A stretch of DNA of 64,000 bases from an uncultured Phascolarctobacterium sp. (GCF_900753045.1 NZ_CAADXO010000043.1:1-64000); one strand, 5' to 3'; shown: positions 19,730-29,027, numbered from the stretch's first letter. The notes: generated by a model not told the origin, from the letters alone. Translations and numbers: made by a program.

Positions 19730-21100
19730 TTATTTGAAGAACATTGCGTAATAGCCGTTGAAGAAGATATAGAGTACAATCAGCGGCAGAATGTAGGTCG
19801 CATAGAAGCGCATCCATTTCGGGAAGCCTATACCCTTACCGGTATCAACCTCTTCAATGAATTTGTTCCAGCCCCAGCCGTAGCGGGTAGTGCAGAAGGC
19901 CAGGAAGATGAGGCTGCCCAGCGGCAGGATATTGTTGCTGACGAGGAAGTCTTCCAGATCCAGCACGCAGGTGCCTTTGCCCAGAGGCTCAAAGCCGCTC
20001 CAGATATTGAAGCCGAAAACGCAGGGCAGGGACAGCAGAATCATGCCGATAACAGCAAAGGGGATGAGGCGACGGCGGTCACCGCCGGTCAGCTCGCAGA
20101 TGCTGGAGATAATCATTTCGAATACGGCAATAACAGTGGACATTGCCGCAAAAAGCATGAAGAGGAAGAAGAGAGTGCCCCAGATACGTCCGCCGTTCAT
20201 AGCGTTGAATACGTTGGGCAGGGTGATGAAGAGCAGGTTAGGACCCGCATCCGGCTGGATACCGAAGCTGAAGCATGCCGGGAAGATAATCAGACCGGCA
20301 ACGATTGCTACGAAGGTATCGAGGAACATAATCCACAGAGCTTCGTTGGTGAGCTTTTGCTCCTTGCCGATGTAGCTGCCGAAGATGGACAGAGAGCCCA
20401 TACCGATGCTCAGTGTGAAGAAGGCCTGGCCCATAGCGGCGAAGATTACCTCGCGTACACCATGCTCGGCAATTTTGCTGAAGTCGGGGTAGAGGTAATA
20501 CTTGAGGCCGGCTTCACTGCCCGGAAGCAGCATGGAGTTGGCTGCAAGCACAACCATTAGCACGATGAGGAAGGCCATCATAACCTTGGTGATGCGTTCA
20601 ACGCCGTTGCGAACGCCCATGTAGCAGACGCCGAAGCAGAGCATGATGATGATTGCCATGTTGCCGGCCATAGTTGCCGGGTCCTGCAGCAGAGCGCCGA
20701 AAACGCTCTTGACGCCTTGGGCGTCCAGACCGGAAAGATCACCGACAGCCATCTTATAGAGGAAATACAACATCCAGCCGCTGACGGTGGTGTAGAACAT
20801 CATGAGGATGATGTTGCCGGCAATAGTTACATATTTGAACAGATGCCATTTAGTTCCCTTCGGCTCCAATGTGTCGAAGGATTTGGCCGGACTGCGTCTG
20901 CTGGCGCGGCCGACAGCGAATTCCGCTACCATGATGGGCAGGCCCAACAGCAGCAGGAAGCACAGGTAGATGAGCACAAAGGATGCGCCGCCATATTGAC
21001 CTGTGACGAAAGGAAAGCGCCAGACGTTGCCTAAACCAATGGCACAGCCGGCAGAAATCAGGATAAATCCCAGGCGTGAAGAAAAGCTCTCACGTTCCAT
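19730..21100 (-). CDS. Sodium-dependent transporter, NSS (SNF) family
   Basis: Inner-membrane Na+-coupled amino-acid symporter of the LeuT fold, 456 aa with about 11 predicted membrane segments. TM1 carries the family signature GFILISAGCAIGLGNVWRFPF, including the unwound Na+/substrate site; TM6 to TM8 segments (SIGMGSLSIFGSYI, AAMSTVIAVFEMI) also match. Substrate cannot be inferred: hydrophobic amino acids, tryptophan or alanine are typical. It has its own unit, with AAGGGAG 12 nt before the ATG. Confidence 0.93.
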   Translation of the reverse strand: MERESFSSRLGFILISAGCAIGLGNVWRFPFVTGQYGGASFVLIYLCFLLLLGLPIMVAEFAVGRASRRSPAKSFDTLEPKGTKWHLFKYVTIAGNIILMMFYTTVSGWMLYFLYKMAVGDLSGLDAQGVKSVFGALLQDPATMAGNMAIIIMLCFGVCYMGVRNGVERITKVMMAFLIVLMVVLAANSMLLPGSEAGLKYYLYPDFSKIAEHGVREVIFAAMGQAFFTLSIGMGSLSIFGSYIGKEQKLTNEALWIMFLDTFVAIVAGLIIFPACFSFGIQPDAGPNLLFITLPNVFNAMNGGRIWGTLFFLFMLFAAMSTVIAVFEMIISSICELTGGDRRRLIPFAVIGMILLSLPCVFGFNIWSGFEPLGKGTCVLDLEDFLVSNNILPLGSLIFLAFCTTRYGWGWNKFIEEVDTGKGIGFPKWMRFYATYILPLIVLYIFFNGYYAMFFK

Positions 21101-21268
21101 AATACATATCGACTCCCTTACTAATACAATAATAGTATATAGTATAAGCTATTATCCTGTTTTTAGCAAGCTAAAGAGAAATAAATGCTCTCGCAGGCTG
21201 AGGTAACGGCAAATTTGATATAGGCCTATCGGGAATATTAAATATTACAAACCGTTATAACATTTAAC

Positions 21269-21297
21269 TTGACTATGGGCAGAGCCTATTTTATAAT
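21269..21297 (+). promoter_or_regulatory. Strong promoter for a small-ORF/structured-RNA unit
   Basis: TTGACT (21269-21274) and TATAAT (21292-21297) have a 17-nt spacer, near consensus. Transcription would start near 21304 and begin with an ACACACA...TGTGTGT hairpin just upstream of the small ORF. Confidence 0.75.
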
Positions 21298-21342
21298 AGC
21301 CTCACACACAGAGATGCGTTTTGTGTGTAGAGGAGAATTAAT

Positions 21343-21438
21343 ATGGAGAAAAAGTATCTTATTATTTTGAGTACTGTCATTTTATCTTTATGCGGTGCTG
21401 CCAGCCTGGTTTACTATGATGCTCTTTTAAGAGCCTAG
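21343..21438 (+). CDS. Small hydrophobic peptide (31 aa)
   Basis: ATG at 21343 follows AGGAGA at good spacing. The 31-aa product begins MEKKYLIILSTVIL and ends YYDALLRA: a Lys-rich start, one hydrophobic span of about 18 residues, and a short charged tail. It could be a single-pass membrane peptide or a type I toxin-like peptide. I recognise no family. A GCTCTT/AAGAGC hairpin overlaps the stop codon. Confidence 0.5.
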   Translation: MEKKYLIILSTVILSLCGAASLVYYDALLRA

Positions 21439-21462
21439 TTAAATTAAAGCGGCGGCAATTTA

Positions 21463-21579
21463 CATCCGGCAATCGCAGCTGCAGGACATTATCAGAAATA
21501 TAAAATGTCTGCAGGATTACCCCACCCGGATGCCAAAAATAATTACAAGGCGTAAGCAACGGAGCTTACGTCTTTTTTT
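21463..21579 (+). ncRNA. Structured 3' RNA ending in an intrinsic terminator
   Basis: CATCCGG (21463-21469) pairs with CCGGATG (21526-21532), enclosing CTGCAGGACATT (21479-21490) paired with AATGTCTGCAG (21504-21514; one bulged base). It is followed by CGTAAGC/GCTTACG (21551-21570) with TCTTTTTTT. Together with the promoter at 21269 this defines a transcript of about 280 nt. It does not match a riboswitch class I know. Confidence 0.5.
21551..21579 (+). terminator. Intrinsic terminator of the small-RNA unit
   Basis: CGTAAGC (21551-21557) and GCTTACG (21564-21570) with loop AACGGA, then TCTTTTTTT. A further CCCGCAA/TTGCGGG hairpin follows at about 21583-21600. The stretch from there to 21768 is AT-rich, with a possible TATAAT at 21658, and contains no gene. 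Confidence 0.85.
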
Positions 21580-21768
21580 CTGCCCGCAAACGCTTGCGGG
21601 TGTGTTGGTATATAATTATAGCAAGGAATTTTATTCGCACGGAGTTTGGCAACATGATATAATATAATTAATATAGACTGTCTGTTATTAGCTTGTTAAA
21701 AGTAAATATAGTATAGATTAAAAGAATACGCATTGACACTCTGGTTTAAACGAAGGAGGGATGAAGCA

Positions 21769-23418
21769 ATGCTGTTAGGTATTGATGTAGGCGGAACCTT
21801 TACGGATGCGGTGGTGCTGCGGCAGGGCGAGGTAGTGGCGCAGGCCAAGCGCGCGACGACGCATGACGATGTGCTGCAGTGCGTGCTGGCGGCGCTGGAT
21901 GCGGTGCTGCAGCCGGGAATGGCGCAGGAGCTGGAGCGTGTGGTAATATCCAGCACTATTGTGACCAACGCATTGACCGAGGGCAGCCTGCCGCCGGCAT
22001 TTTTGGCAATTATCGCCGGACCGGGCATGAACGTCAAGGGACATCTGCCGGTAACACCGTATTATCTGTCGGGTTATGTGGACCATCGTGGCAAGATTAC
22101 GGCTAATATCGAATGGAGCAGACATCAGGAGCTGCTGCGGCGCAAGGGCAGTAGCGTGTGTGCCGTGAGCGGCAAGTTTTCCGTGCGTAATCCGCAGCTG
22201 GAATATCAGGCGGAGCATGAGCTGAAAAAATGCGGCTACAGCAAGGTGTTTTTGGGCAGCGAGCTGAGCGGTGAGCTGAACTTTGTGCGCCGCAGCAATT
22301 CGGCCTATTTTTCCGCGCAGGTGTATGAGCTTTTTACCCGCTTCTGCAGGCGCATCGAGCGTGCTTTGGCAGAGCGCAGCATCAGCGCTCCGGTGCATAT
22401 TCTGAAGGCGGACGGCGGTACGCTGCCGCTGGAGGCAGCCTTGCAGCAGCCTGTGGAGGCTGTGTTTACCGGTCCTGCGGCATCGGTGCTGGGCATAGAG
22501 GCGCTTTGTGCTCCCGAAGTGAACAGCATCTCGCTGGATGTGGGCGGCACTACTACCGACATTGCCTTCTGGGAGAACGGCCTGCCGCTGATGGCCCGTA
22601 AGGGCGCGGCGGTTGCCGGTTATCCTACAGCGGTGCGCGCCTTTCATATGCGCAGCATCGGCATCGGCGGCGACAGCAGGCTGCATAAGACGGAAAACGG
22701 TTATGTTGTCGGCCCCGAGCGCGAAGGTCCCGCTGCTGCAGTCGGCGGCAGCATAGCAACGCTGAGCGATGCGCTGATTACGGCGGGTTATGTGCATTTC
22801 GGTGATGAAGCAAGGGCGCAGGCGGCGATTGCCGCTTTGGGCGGCGAGCCGCAGGCGGAAGCACGCAAGATTGTGGCTGCCGCTGTTGAGCAGATTAAAA
22901 CAACGATTCGGGAAATGCTGGACGAATGGGCCAAGCAGCCAGTATATACGGTTAACGATGTTATCAAGGGCACGGAATTTATTCCGCAGCAGCTGATTGG
23001 CGTGGGCGGCGGCGCACCGGGCTTAATCAGGGCGTTGGGCGAATCTATGGCGCTGCCGGTGGATATTCCTGCCGGAGCTATGGTAGCGAATGCTATCGGC
23101 GCAGCGGTGGCAAGGCCTACGCTGAGCGCAGGACTCAGAGCGGACACTACCGACGGCTATTACATTATTCCTGAGGGTGGAAAACGCGAAGCCTTGCCGC
23201 GACGCTTCAGCAAGCAGGCGGCAGAGGAGCTGCTCGCAAGCTGGCTGCGGGAGCAGACGGCGCAGTGGCAGCTGCCCGACCAGGAAACGGAGCTTATCAG
23301 CTGCGAACATTTTCATACAGTACATGGCTATTACGAAACCGGCGATATCTACAGCCTGCGCATGCAGCTGAAGCCGGGAATTCTCTATAAGGTTAGCGGC
23401 AGGGAGGTGAGCTTCTGA
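21769..23418 (+). CDS. Hydantoinase/oxoprolinase family protein (HyuA-like)
   Basis: Member of the HyuA group of ATP-dependent N-methylhydantoin/5-oxoproline hydrolases, with an actin-like ATPase fold. Residues 1-180 contain LGIDVGGTFTDAV (phosphate 1 loop) and the HyuA N-domain pattern SSTIVTNALTEG. The second half has FTGPAASVLG, SLDVGGTTTDIAF (phosphate 2 loop) and LIGVGGGAPGL. At 549 aa it is shorter than full HyuA, and no HyuB partner is present. The ATG at 21769 follows AAGGAGGG. Its stop overlaps the downstream deacetylase start (TGATG), so the two are probably made together. Confidence 0.88.
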   Translation: MLLGIDVGGTFTDAVVLRQGEVVAQAKRATTHDDVLQCVLAALDAVLQPGMAQELERVVISSTIVTNALTEGSLPPAFLAIIAGPGMNVKGHLPVTPYYLSGYVDHRGKITANIEWSRHQELLRRKGSSVCAVSGKFSVRNPQLEYQAEHELKKCGYSKVFLGSELSGELNFVRRSNSAYFSAQVYELFTRFCRRIERALAERSISAPVHILKADGGTLPLEAALQQPVEAVFTGPAASVLGIEALCAPEVNSISLDVGGTTTDIAFWENGLPLMARKGAAVAGYPTAVRAFHMRSIGIGGDSRLHKTENGYVVGPEREGPAAAVGGSIATLSDALITAGYVHFGDEARAQAAIAALGGEPQAEARKIVAAAVEQIKTTIREMLDEWAKQPVYTVNDVIKGTEFIPQQLIGVGGGAPGLIRALGESMALPVDIPAGAMVANAIGAAVARPTLSAGLRADTTDGYYIIPEGGKREALPRRFSKQAAEELLASWLREQTAQWQLPDQETELISCEHFHTVHGYYETGDIYSLRMQLKPGILYKVSGREVSF

Positions 23419-24743
23419 TGGCAAAGAATACCTTGGGATTAGTGTTTTTCCCTGCGTTTGACTGGATGATCAGCCCCGGTCACCCCGAACGGCAGGAGCG
23501 CCTGTTATATACGCGCGACCAGCTGGAGGAGGAGGGACTGTTCGATTGCGAGGAGATTAAGGAATATCGCCCGCGTCTTGCTGAAATCGAGGATCTGCAG
23601 CGTGCGCATGTCGGCGTGCCGTCGATTGCGCGCCTAATTACGCCGGCGCACCTGACCTCTGCGGGAGGCTGCCTGGCGGCGGCCGATGCCGTAATGCAGC
23701 GGGAGGTGCAGCGTGCCTTTGCTCTCGTGCGTCCGCCGGGACACCACGCTATGCGTGTAGTACACGGAATCCGTGGTTTTTGTACTATTAATATTGAAGC
23801 AATAATGGTAGAATATTTACGTAGCAGGTATAATATCCGTAGGATTGCTGTTGTGGATACCGACGTGCATCACGGCGACGGCTCGCAGGACGTGTTCTAC
23901 CATGATCCCGATACGCTGTATATCTCCTTCCATCAGGACGGGCGCACCTTGTATCCGGGCACAGGCTTTCCTAATGAAGCAGGCAGTCCGGCGGCCTGGG
24001 GCACGAACATCAATCTGCCGTTGCTGCCGGGAACAGGCGACGAAGGACTGCACCGTCTGTATGACGGCTTAATCACGCATATTCTGGAGGACTTTCAGCC
24101 GGAGCTGATTATCAACAGCGCCGGGCAGGATAACCATTTCAGCGACCCATTGGCTTCCATGCAGGTGACGGCGCAGGGCTATGCACGTCTGGCCGATAAG
24201 CTGCAGGCGGATATTGCGGTGCTGGAGGGCGGTTATTCAATTGAAAGCGCCCTGCCTTATGTCAACACCGGTATTATTCTGGCGATGGCAGGCATGGATT
24301 ACAGCAAGGTGGTGGAGCCTGATCTGCGCGGACTGCGCCCGCAGGATGAGCGCTGCAATAAGCGCGTAGACCAGCTTATTGCCGAGGTAGGCGATTTGTA
24401 CTTCAATCGTGAGCGCACGAGCAAGGAATTGCTGGCGAAATGCGGTAATATCTGGCAGCGCAGCAAGCATATCTACTACGATGAGGAGGGTATCCGCGAG
24501 GAGCAGGTGGAAAGCGTGCATTATTGCGAACGCAAGGCCTGCCGCGGTTATTTTACCCTGCAGACGGCGGCCGAAGGGACGCGCTTTGGCGACCAGAGCG
24601 CTTTCATTACCTGCCTGACGCGCGAAATCTGTCCGCATTGCCGGCAAAAGGCCTACGATGCAGCGCTGGCAGAAAAGAAGCGCGGCCGCTGGCAGTATGT
24701 GCTGGTGCAGGATATTGCCACGGGCACAGTAGAAAATCTATAA
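23418..24743 (+). CDS. Class II histone-deacetylase-like amidohydrolase with C-terminal extension
   Basis: Zn-dependent deacetylase fold, related to AcuC and acetylpolyamine amidohydrolases. Key residues: RPPGHHA (His109-His110), DTDVHHGDG (Asp149, His151), GQDNHFSDPL (Asp238) and LEGGY (Tyr273). An extra domain of roughly 120 residues (about 320-441) has paired cysteines (YCERKAC and CPHCRQK), a possible zinc knuckle. Native substrate unknown: acetylated amines, amino-acid amides or similar. Translational coupling to the HyuA-like gene suggests consecutive amide-bond hydrolysis; this is inference. Confidence 0.87.
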   Translation: MAKNTLGLVFFPAFDWMISPGHPERQERLLYTRDQLEEEGLFDCEEIKEYRPRLAEIEDLQRAHVGVPSIARLITPAHLTSAGGCLAAADAVMQREVQRAFALVRPPGHHAMRVVHGIRGFCTINIEAIMVEYLRSRYNIRRIAVVDTDVHHGDGSQDVFYHDPDTLYISFHQDGRTLYPGTGFPNEAGSPAAWGTNINLPLLPGTGDEGLHRLYDGLITHILEDFQPELIINSAGQDNHFSDPLASMQVTAQGYARLADKLQADIAVLEGGYSIESALPYVNTGIILAMAGMDYSKVVEPDLRGLRPQDERCNKRVDQLIAEVGDLYFNRERTSKELLAKCGNIWQRSKHIYYDEEGIREEQVESVHYCERKACRGYFTLQTAAEGTRFGDQSAFITCLTREICPHCRQKAYDAALAEKKRGRWQYVLVQDIATGTVENL

Positions 24744-24806
24744 ATAATAAGCATTAGGACGCTGCAAAATAAATATGCGTCCTAAGCTGAGAATCGAGGT
24801 TAAATA

Positions 24807-25400
24807 ATGATTAATGAATTGGTTGTAGCTACCCATAATCAGGGCAAGGTGGAAGAGTTTAAGGTTTTAATGAAGGATTTGCCGATTGATATCAAATATC
24901 TGGCAGATTTCGAAGCAGTGGAAGCACCGGCGGAAACAGGCCGCACCTTTGCTGCCAATGCCCGCCAAAAGGCTACCTATTACGCAAAGAAGCTGGGCAA
25001 GCCCTGCATTGCTGATGATTCCGGCCTGGAGGTGCTGGCGCTGGACGGTGCTCCCGGTGTGCGCAGTGCGCGCTATGCCGGCGAAAAGGCCAGCGACGAG
25101 GACAACAACAACCTGCTGCTGCACAACATGAAGTTTCAGGTTAAGCGTACCTGCCGCTTCCGCTGTGCGCTGTGCGTAGCACAACCCGACGGCAAGGTGC
25201 TCAATGAGGTAGACGGCATTTGCGACGGCATGCTGCTGCATGAGCCTTTAGGTGAAAACGGCTTCGGCTATGACCCGCTGTTCTGGTCCACCGAGCTGCA
25301 CAAGGGTATGGCAGAGGCTACCATGCAGGAGAAAAACAAAATCAGCCATCGCGGTAAGGCAATCCGTAAGCTGGTTGCTATCTGGAGCAAAAAGAAATGA
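24807..25400 (+). CDS. rdgB: XTP/dITP diphosphatase (HAM1/RdgB)
   Basis: House-cleaning pyrophosphatase that removes non-canonical purine nucleoside triphosphates. Family segments: VVATHNQGKVEEF at the N-terminus, TFAANARQKA, CIADDSGLEVLALDGAPGVRSARYAG (catalytic Asp), and GENGFGYDPLFW. The C-terminal KNKISHRGKA matches the nucleobase site. Length 197 aa. It overlaps the next gene by 4 nt (ATGA). Confidence 0.96.
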   Translation: MINELVVATHNQGKVEEFKVLMKDLPIDIKYLADFEAVEAPAETGRTFAANARQKATYYAKKLGKPCIADDSGLEVLALDGAPGVRSARYAGEKASDEDNNNLLLHNMKFQVKRTCRFRCALCVAQPDGKVLNEVDGICDGMLLHEPLGENGFGYDPLFWSTELHKGMAEATMQEKNKISHRGKAIRKLVAIWSKKK

Positions 25401-25876
25401 GAATAGGCATTACGGGTGATACGCATGGCAGCGCGCAGGCGATTCGCCGCATTCTGCAGCAGACACCGCCTATCGAGCTGTGGCTGCATACAGGCGATTA
25501 TGCGGCCGACGCCAACCGCCTGCATGATGCGACAGGCATAAAAACTGTGCGTGTGCGCGGCAACTGTGATTTGTTGGATGACGGCAGCCGTTTTGACGAG
25601 TATTTGGAAATAGAAGGCTATAAAATCTGGCTGACGCACGGACACAGATATATAGAAAGAAATGTGCAGGCAGATTTGGGCTATTGGGCCAAGCAGCTGG
25701 GGCAGGATATCGTGGTGTTCGGGCATACGCATGTGCCGATGGCAGAGTATTATGCGGAAACGCTGCTGGTGAACCCCGGTAGTCCGTCCCGTCCCCGCGG
25801 CGGTTCGGAGCCTTGCTTTGCGGTGCTTACACTGCAGGCGGGGCAGATTCCGCAGGTGGAATTCTTCAAGGTGTGA
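25397..25876 (+). CDS. YfcE/MJ0936-type metallophosphoesterase
   Basis: Calcineurin-like phosphodiesterase, 159 aa. Metal-binding motifs in order: GDTHG (6-10), LHTGDYAAD (GDxx), RGNCD (GNHD variant), LTHGHRY and FGHTHVP (GHTH). Physiological substrate unknown; YfcE relatives hydrolyse phosphodiesters in vitro. Coupled to rdgB, a pairing seen in many Firmicutes. Confidence 0.93.
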   Translation: MRIGITGDTHGSAQAIRRILQQTPPIELWLHTGDYAADANRLHDATGIKTVRVRGNCDLLDDGSRFDEYLEIEGYKIWLTHGHRYIERNVQADLGYWAKQLGQDIVVFGHTHVPMAEYYAETLLVNPGSPSRPRGGSEPCFAVLTLQAGQIPQVEFFKV

Positions 25877-25959
25877 GTCTTTGGTTAAGAAAATTTTGCG
25901 CAGTAAGCAAAAATCTTTTGACAATTCCTCAAAATGATGTAGATTACACAGAAAACATC

Positions 25960-26001
25960 TTGCAAAACAGGGTAGTTTAATATACAATAAGTGTATACTA
26001 T
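25960..26001 (+). promoter_or_regulatory. Malic enzyme promoter with candidate operator
   Basis: TTGCAA (25960-25965) and TACAAT (25983-25988) are 17 nt apart. AGTGTATACTAT (25990-26001) sits at the expected start site. Its reverse complement ATAGTATACACT occurs over the -10 box of the PEP synthase promoter (45492-45503). Confidence 0.5.
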
Positions 26002-26065
26002 TTATCGGACGGAGCTAATGATTTTTTAGACAGCTTACGTCGGGAAATCTTGGGAGGAAAAAAAG

Positions 26066-27298
26066 ATGACAATGACTCTGCGTGAAGAAGCTCTTAAATT
26101 ACATATGGACAATAACGGCAAAATTGCTGTAGTAAGCAAGGTGCCTATTGCAACCCGTCATGATCTGGCTATTGCCTATACCCCGGGCGTAGCTGAACCC
26201 TGCAAGGATATCAAAGAGGACAAAAACCTTTCCTTTGAATATACCTGCCGCGGCAATATGGTTGCTATTATTACCGACGGTACCCGTGTACTCGGCCTTG
26301 GCGACATCGGCCCCGAGGCTGCTATGCCGGTAATGGAAGGCAAGGCTGCTCTGTTCAAAACCTTCGGCGATGTTGACGCTGTGCCTGTTTGTCTTGATAC
26401 CAAAGACCCGGACGAATTCATCCGTACCGTTAAGCTGCTGCAGCCTAACTATGCAGGTGTTAACCTAGAGGATATTTCCTCTCCCAAATGCTATGAAATC
26501 GAAGATAAGCTGAAAGAAATCTGCGACATTCCTGTATTCCATGATGACCAGCATGGTACCGCTATTGCCTGCCTGTCTGCTGTACTGGGCGCACTGCGCT
26601 TTGTTAAGAAAGACATTGCTACCGCTAAATTCGTTGTCAACGGCTGCGGTGCTGCCGGCAGTGCTATTGGCCGTCTGCTGGTAAACATGGGCGCACAAAA
26701 TGTAATCATGGTTGACCGCTTCGGCGCTCTGTATGAAGGCATCGACGCTAAGCTGGACCGCATCCAAAGCTATCTGGCTACCGTAACCAATAAGGAGCAT
26801 AAGCAGGGTACTCTTGCTGATGTTGCCAAAGGTGCGGACGTTATGATCGGTGCTTCCGCTCCGAACGTATTCACCAAAGAAATTATGCAGAGCATGGCTG
26901 ACAAGGCTATTGTTTTTGCTCTGGCTAACCCTGTTCCGGAAACTAGCTATGATGCTGCTAAGGAAGCAGGCGTTGCAGTTGCAGGCACCGGCCGTAGCGA
27001 CAGACCGAACCAGGTTAACAACGTAACCGTATTCCCGGGCGTATTCCGCGGTGCGATTGATGTACGCGCACGCGCTATTACCGAGGACATGAAGGTTGCC
27101 GCTGTTTATGCTATTGCCGACCTGATTGATGAAAAAGACCTGCGTGAGGACTATGTAGTACCTGACGCTTTTGACCCGCGTGTTGCTCCGGCGGTTGCTG
27201 CCGCTGTTGCTAAGGTTGCTATTGAAAAGGGCCTGGCACGCAAAATTGTAGATCCTGAGGTTGTAAGAGCCAATACTGCTAAACGTATCGGCCGTTAA
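26066..27298 (+). CDS. Malic enzyme (oxaloacetate-decarboxylating, NAD(P)-dependent)
   Basis: Converts malate to pyruvate and CO2. Features: the short bacterial form (410 aa, no phosphotransacetylase tail), [27 protein letters not shown] (metal and catalytic region), [17 protein letters not shown] (nucleotide-binding Rossmann loop), and FALANPVPE. The start has TTGGGAGG upstream. It is followed by both fumarase subunits, so the unit runs fumarate to malate to pyruvate. Confidence 0.95.
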   Translation: MTMTLREEALKLHMDNNGKIAVVSKVPIATRHDLAIAYTPGVAEPCKDIKEDKNLSFEYTCRGNMVAIITDGTRVLGLGDIGPEAAMPVMEGKAALFKTFGDVDAVPVCLDTKDPDEFIRTVKLLQPNYAGVNLEDISSPKCYEIEDKLKEICDIPVFHDDQHGTAIACLSAVLGALRFVKKDIATAKFVVNGCGAAGSAIGRLLVNMGAQNVIMVDRFGALYEGIDAKLDRIQSYLATVTNKEHKQGTLADVAKGADVMIGASAPNVFTKEIMQSMADKAIVFALANPVPETSYDAAKEAGVAVAGTGRSDRPNQVNNVTVFPGVFRGAIDVRARAITEDMKVAAVYAIADLIDEKDLREDYVVPDAFDPRVAPAVAAAVAKVAIEKGLARKIVDPEVVRANTAKRIGR

Positions 27299-27356
27299 GC
27301 CGCAGTATACAAATATTATTCTCACAATGACAATGTGAGCTTAGGAGGATGAAAAC

Positions 27357-28202
27357 ATGAGAGAAATAAAGGTTAGTGAAGTCACTGATGTTATTGCCAA
27401 GCTGTGCATGGATTCCTGCTACTATCTCCCGCAGGAGATGATGGACAAAATCAGAAATGCCGCTGTTGAAGAAGAGTCTCCTTTGGGCAGGGAAATCCTT
27501 GCAACTTTGATTGAGAACTTTGAGCTGGCTAAGAAAAAAGCTGTTCCTCTGTGTCAGGATACCGGTCTGACTGTAGTATTCCTGGAAATCGGTCAGGAAG
27601 TGCATTTCGTTGACGGCGATTTGTACACTGCCATTCATGCGGGCGTAGCAAAGGGCTACACTGAAGGCTATCTGCGTAAATCCTCTGTAGGCGACCCGGT
27701 ATTTGATCGTAAAAATTCCGGTGATAATACTCCGGCAATCATCCACACCAAGATTGTTCCCGGTGAAAAGGTTAAAATTATCGTTTGCCCGAAAGGCTGC
27801 GGCAGCGAAAACATGGGCGCTTTGAAAATGCTGAAGCCGGCAGACGGCGTTGAAGGCATCAAAAAATTTGTTGTTGATACCGTGCGTGCAGCAGGTCCGA
27901 ACCCCTGCCCGCCGATTACCGTCGGCGTAGGCATCGGCGGCAATATGGAGCGTGCAGCTATTCTGGCAAAATACGCTCTTACCCGTACCGTAGGCGAGCA
28001 CAACAAGGATGAGCGCTATGCGGCACTGGAGGACGAGCTGCTGGAGCTGGTAAACAAGACCGGCGTTGGTCCTTCCGGCTTAGGCGGCAGCACTACCGCT
28101 CTGGCTGTAAATGTTGAATTTACCCATACCCATATCGGTGGTATGCCCTGCGCTGTCAACCTGAACTGCCACCAGGCACGCAAGGCAGAAGCAGAAATTT
28201 AA
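27357..28202 (+). CDS. Class I fumarate hydratase, alpha subunit
   Basis: [4Fe-4S] fumarase/tartrate dehydratase N-terminal-type subunit, 281 aa. Cysteines expected to bind the cluster lie in PLCQDTGL (about 62-69), CPKGCGSENMG (about 143) and the GPNPCPPITVGVGIGG region. It is followed at 15 nt by the beta subunit; the two-subunit form is usual in Firmicutes and archaea. Oxygen-sensitive chemistry fits an anaerobe. Confidence 0.94.
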   Translation: MREIKVSEVTDVIAKLCMDSCYYLPQEMMDKIRNAAVEEESPLGREILATLIENFELAKKKAVPLCQDTGLTVVFLEIGQEVHFVDGDLYTAIHAGVAKGYTEGYLRKSSVGDPVFDRKNSGDNTPAIIHTKIVPGEKVKIIVCPKGCGSENMGALKMLKPADGVEGIKKFVVDTVRAAGPNPCPPITVGVGIGGNMERAAILAKYALTRTVGEHNKDERYAALEDELLELVNKTGVGPSGLGGSTTALAVNVEFTHTHIGGMPCAVNLNCHQARKAEAEI

Positions 28203-28217
28203 AGGAGGCGCCTGAAG

Positions 28218-28784
28218 ATGAGTGAAGAAGCTGTAATCAAATATATCAATGCTCCGCTGACCGAAGAAACTGTCAAAGACCTGCATGCAGGCGACGTTGT
28301 ACGCATCAGCGGTTATATCTACACTGCACGCGACGCTGCTCACAAGCGTTTGTATGAAGCGCTGGAGCGCGGCGAAAAGCTGCCTTTGGATTTGACCAAT
28401 AATGTTATTTATTACGTTGGTCCTACTCCTGCCAAACCGGGCGAGGTTGTCGGCAGTGCCGGCCCCACCACCAGCGGCCGTATGGACAAATACACCCCGA
28501 CCATGATCGAGCAAGGCATGCGCGGCATGATCGGCAAAGGTCTGCGCAGTCAGGAGGTTATTGATGCCTGCGTGAAGCATGGCGCTGTTTATTTCGTTGC
28601 TGTAGGCGGTGCTGCTGCTGTAATCGCCCAGTCCATCAAGAGCGAAACCATGATTGCTTATGAAGACCTTGGACCGGAAGCTATCCGCAGATACGAGGTT
28701 AAGGATTTCCCGGCAATCGTCTGCATCGACAGCGAGGGTAATGACTTTTATAAGGTTGGTATTGCCAAATATAAAAAAGAGTAA
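28218..28784 (+). CDS. Class I fumarate hydratase, beta subunit
   Basis: C-terminal-type subunit of the iron-sulfur fumarase, 188 aa. Family segments: GDVVRISGYIYTARDAAHKR, YYVGPTPAKPG, SAGPTTSGRMDKYTP and MIGKG. Starts after AAAGGAGG. Ends the malic enzyme-fumarase operon, followed directly by a strong terminator. Confidence 0.94.
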   Translation: MSEEAVIKYINAPLTEETVKDLHAGDVVRISGYIYTARDAAHKRLYEALERGEKLPLDLTNNVIYYVGPTPAKPGEVVGSAGPTTSGRMDKYTPTMIEQGMRGMIGKGLRSQEVIDACVKHGAVYFVAVGGAAAVIAQSIKSETMIAYEDLGPEAIRRYEVKDFPAIVCIDSEGNDFYKVGIAKYKKE

Positions 28785-28797
28785 CATTGTTAACAGA

Positions 28798-28832
28798 TTA
28801 AGGGCAGGATTTTCTGCCCTTAATTTTTTTTT
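28798..28832 (+). terminator. Terminator after the fumarase genes
   Basis: TTAAGGGCAG (28798-28807) and CTGCCCTTAA (28814-28823), followed by a run of nine T. Confidence 0.92.
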
Positions 28833-28842
28833 GCAATTAATG

Positions 28843-28871
28843 TTGACAAAGACACTAGGATAATATATTAT
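28843..28871 (+). promoter_or_regulatory. Promoter of the S-box-metQ transcript
   Basis: TTGACA (28843-28848), 17-nt spacer, TATTAT (28866-28871), directly before the riboswitch. Confidence 0.65.
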
Positions 28872-28873
28872 TA

Positions 28874-29027
28874 CTCACATCTTAATAACACGCTCTTATC
28901 AAGAGTGGCGGAGGGAACAGGCCCTATGATGCCCGGCAACCAGACAAATGTTATGGTGCTACATCCTGCAAGTGTAATCTTGAAAGATGAGAGGAAGACC
29001 AGCTCCTTCCTCTGAAGGAGTTTTTTT
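28874..29027 (+). promoter_or_regulatory. SAM-I (S-box) riboswitch
   Basis: The conserved S-box core is present: CTCTTATCAAGAG (28893-28905), then GGCGGAGGGA, GGCCCTATGATGCCC and GGCAACC. P1 closes with CATCTT (28877-28882) and AAGATG (about 28984-28989). The expression platform has GAGGAAG (28991-28997), able to pair with CTTCCTC (29006-29012) as antiterminator. Its competitor is the terminator CTCCTT/AAGGAG (29003-29020) with seven T. High S-adenosylmethionine should therefore switch off metQ. Confidence 0.95.
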
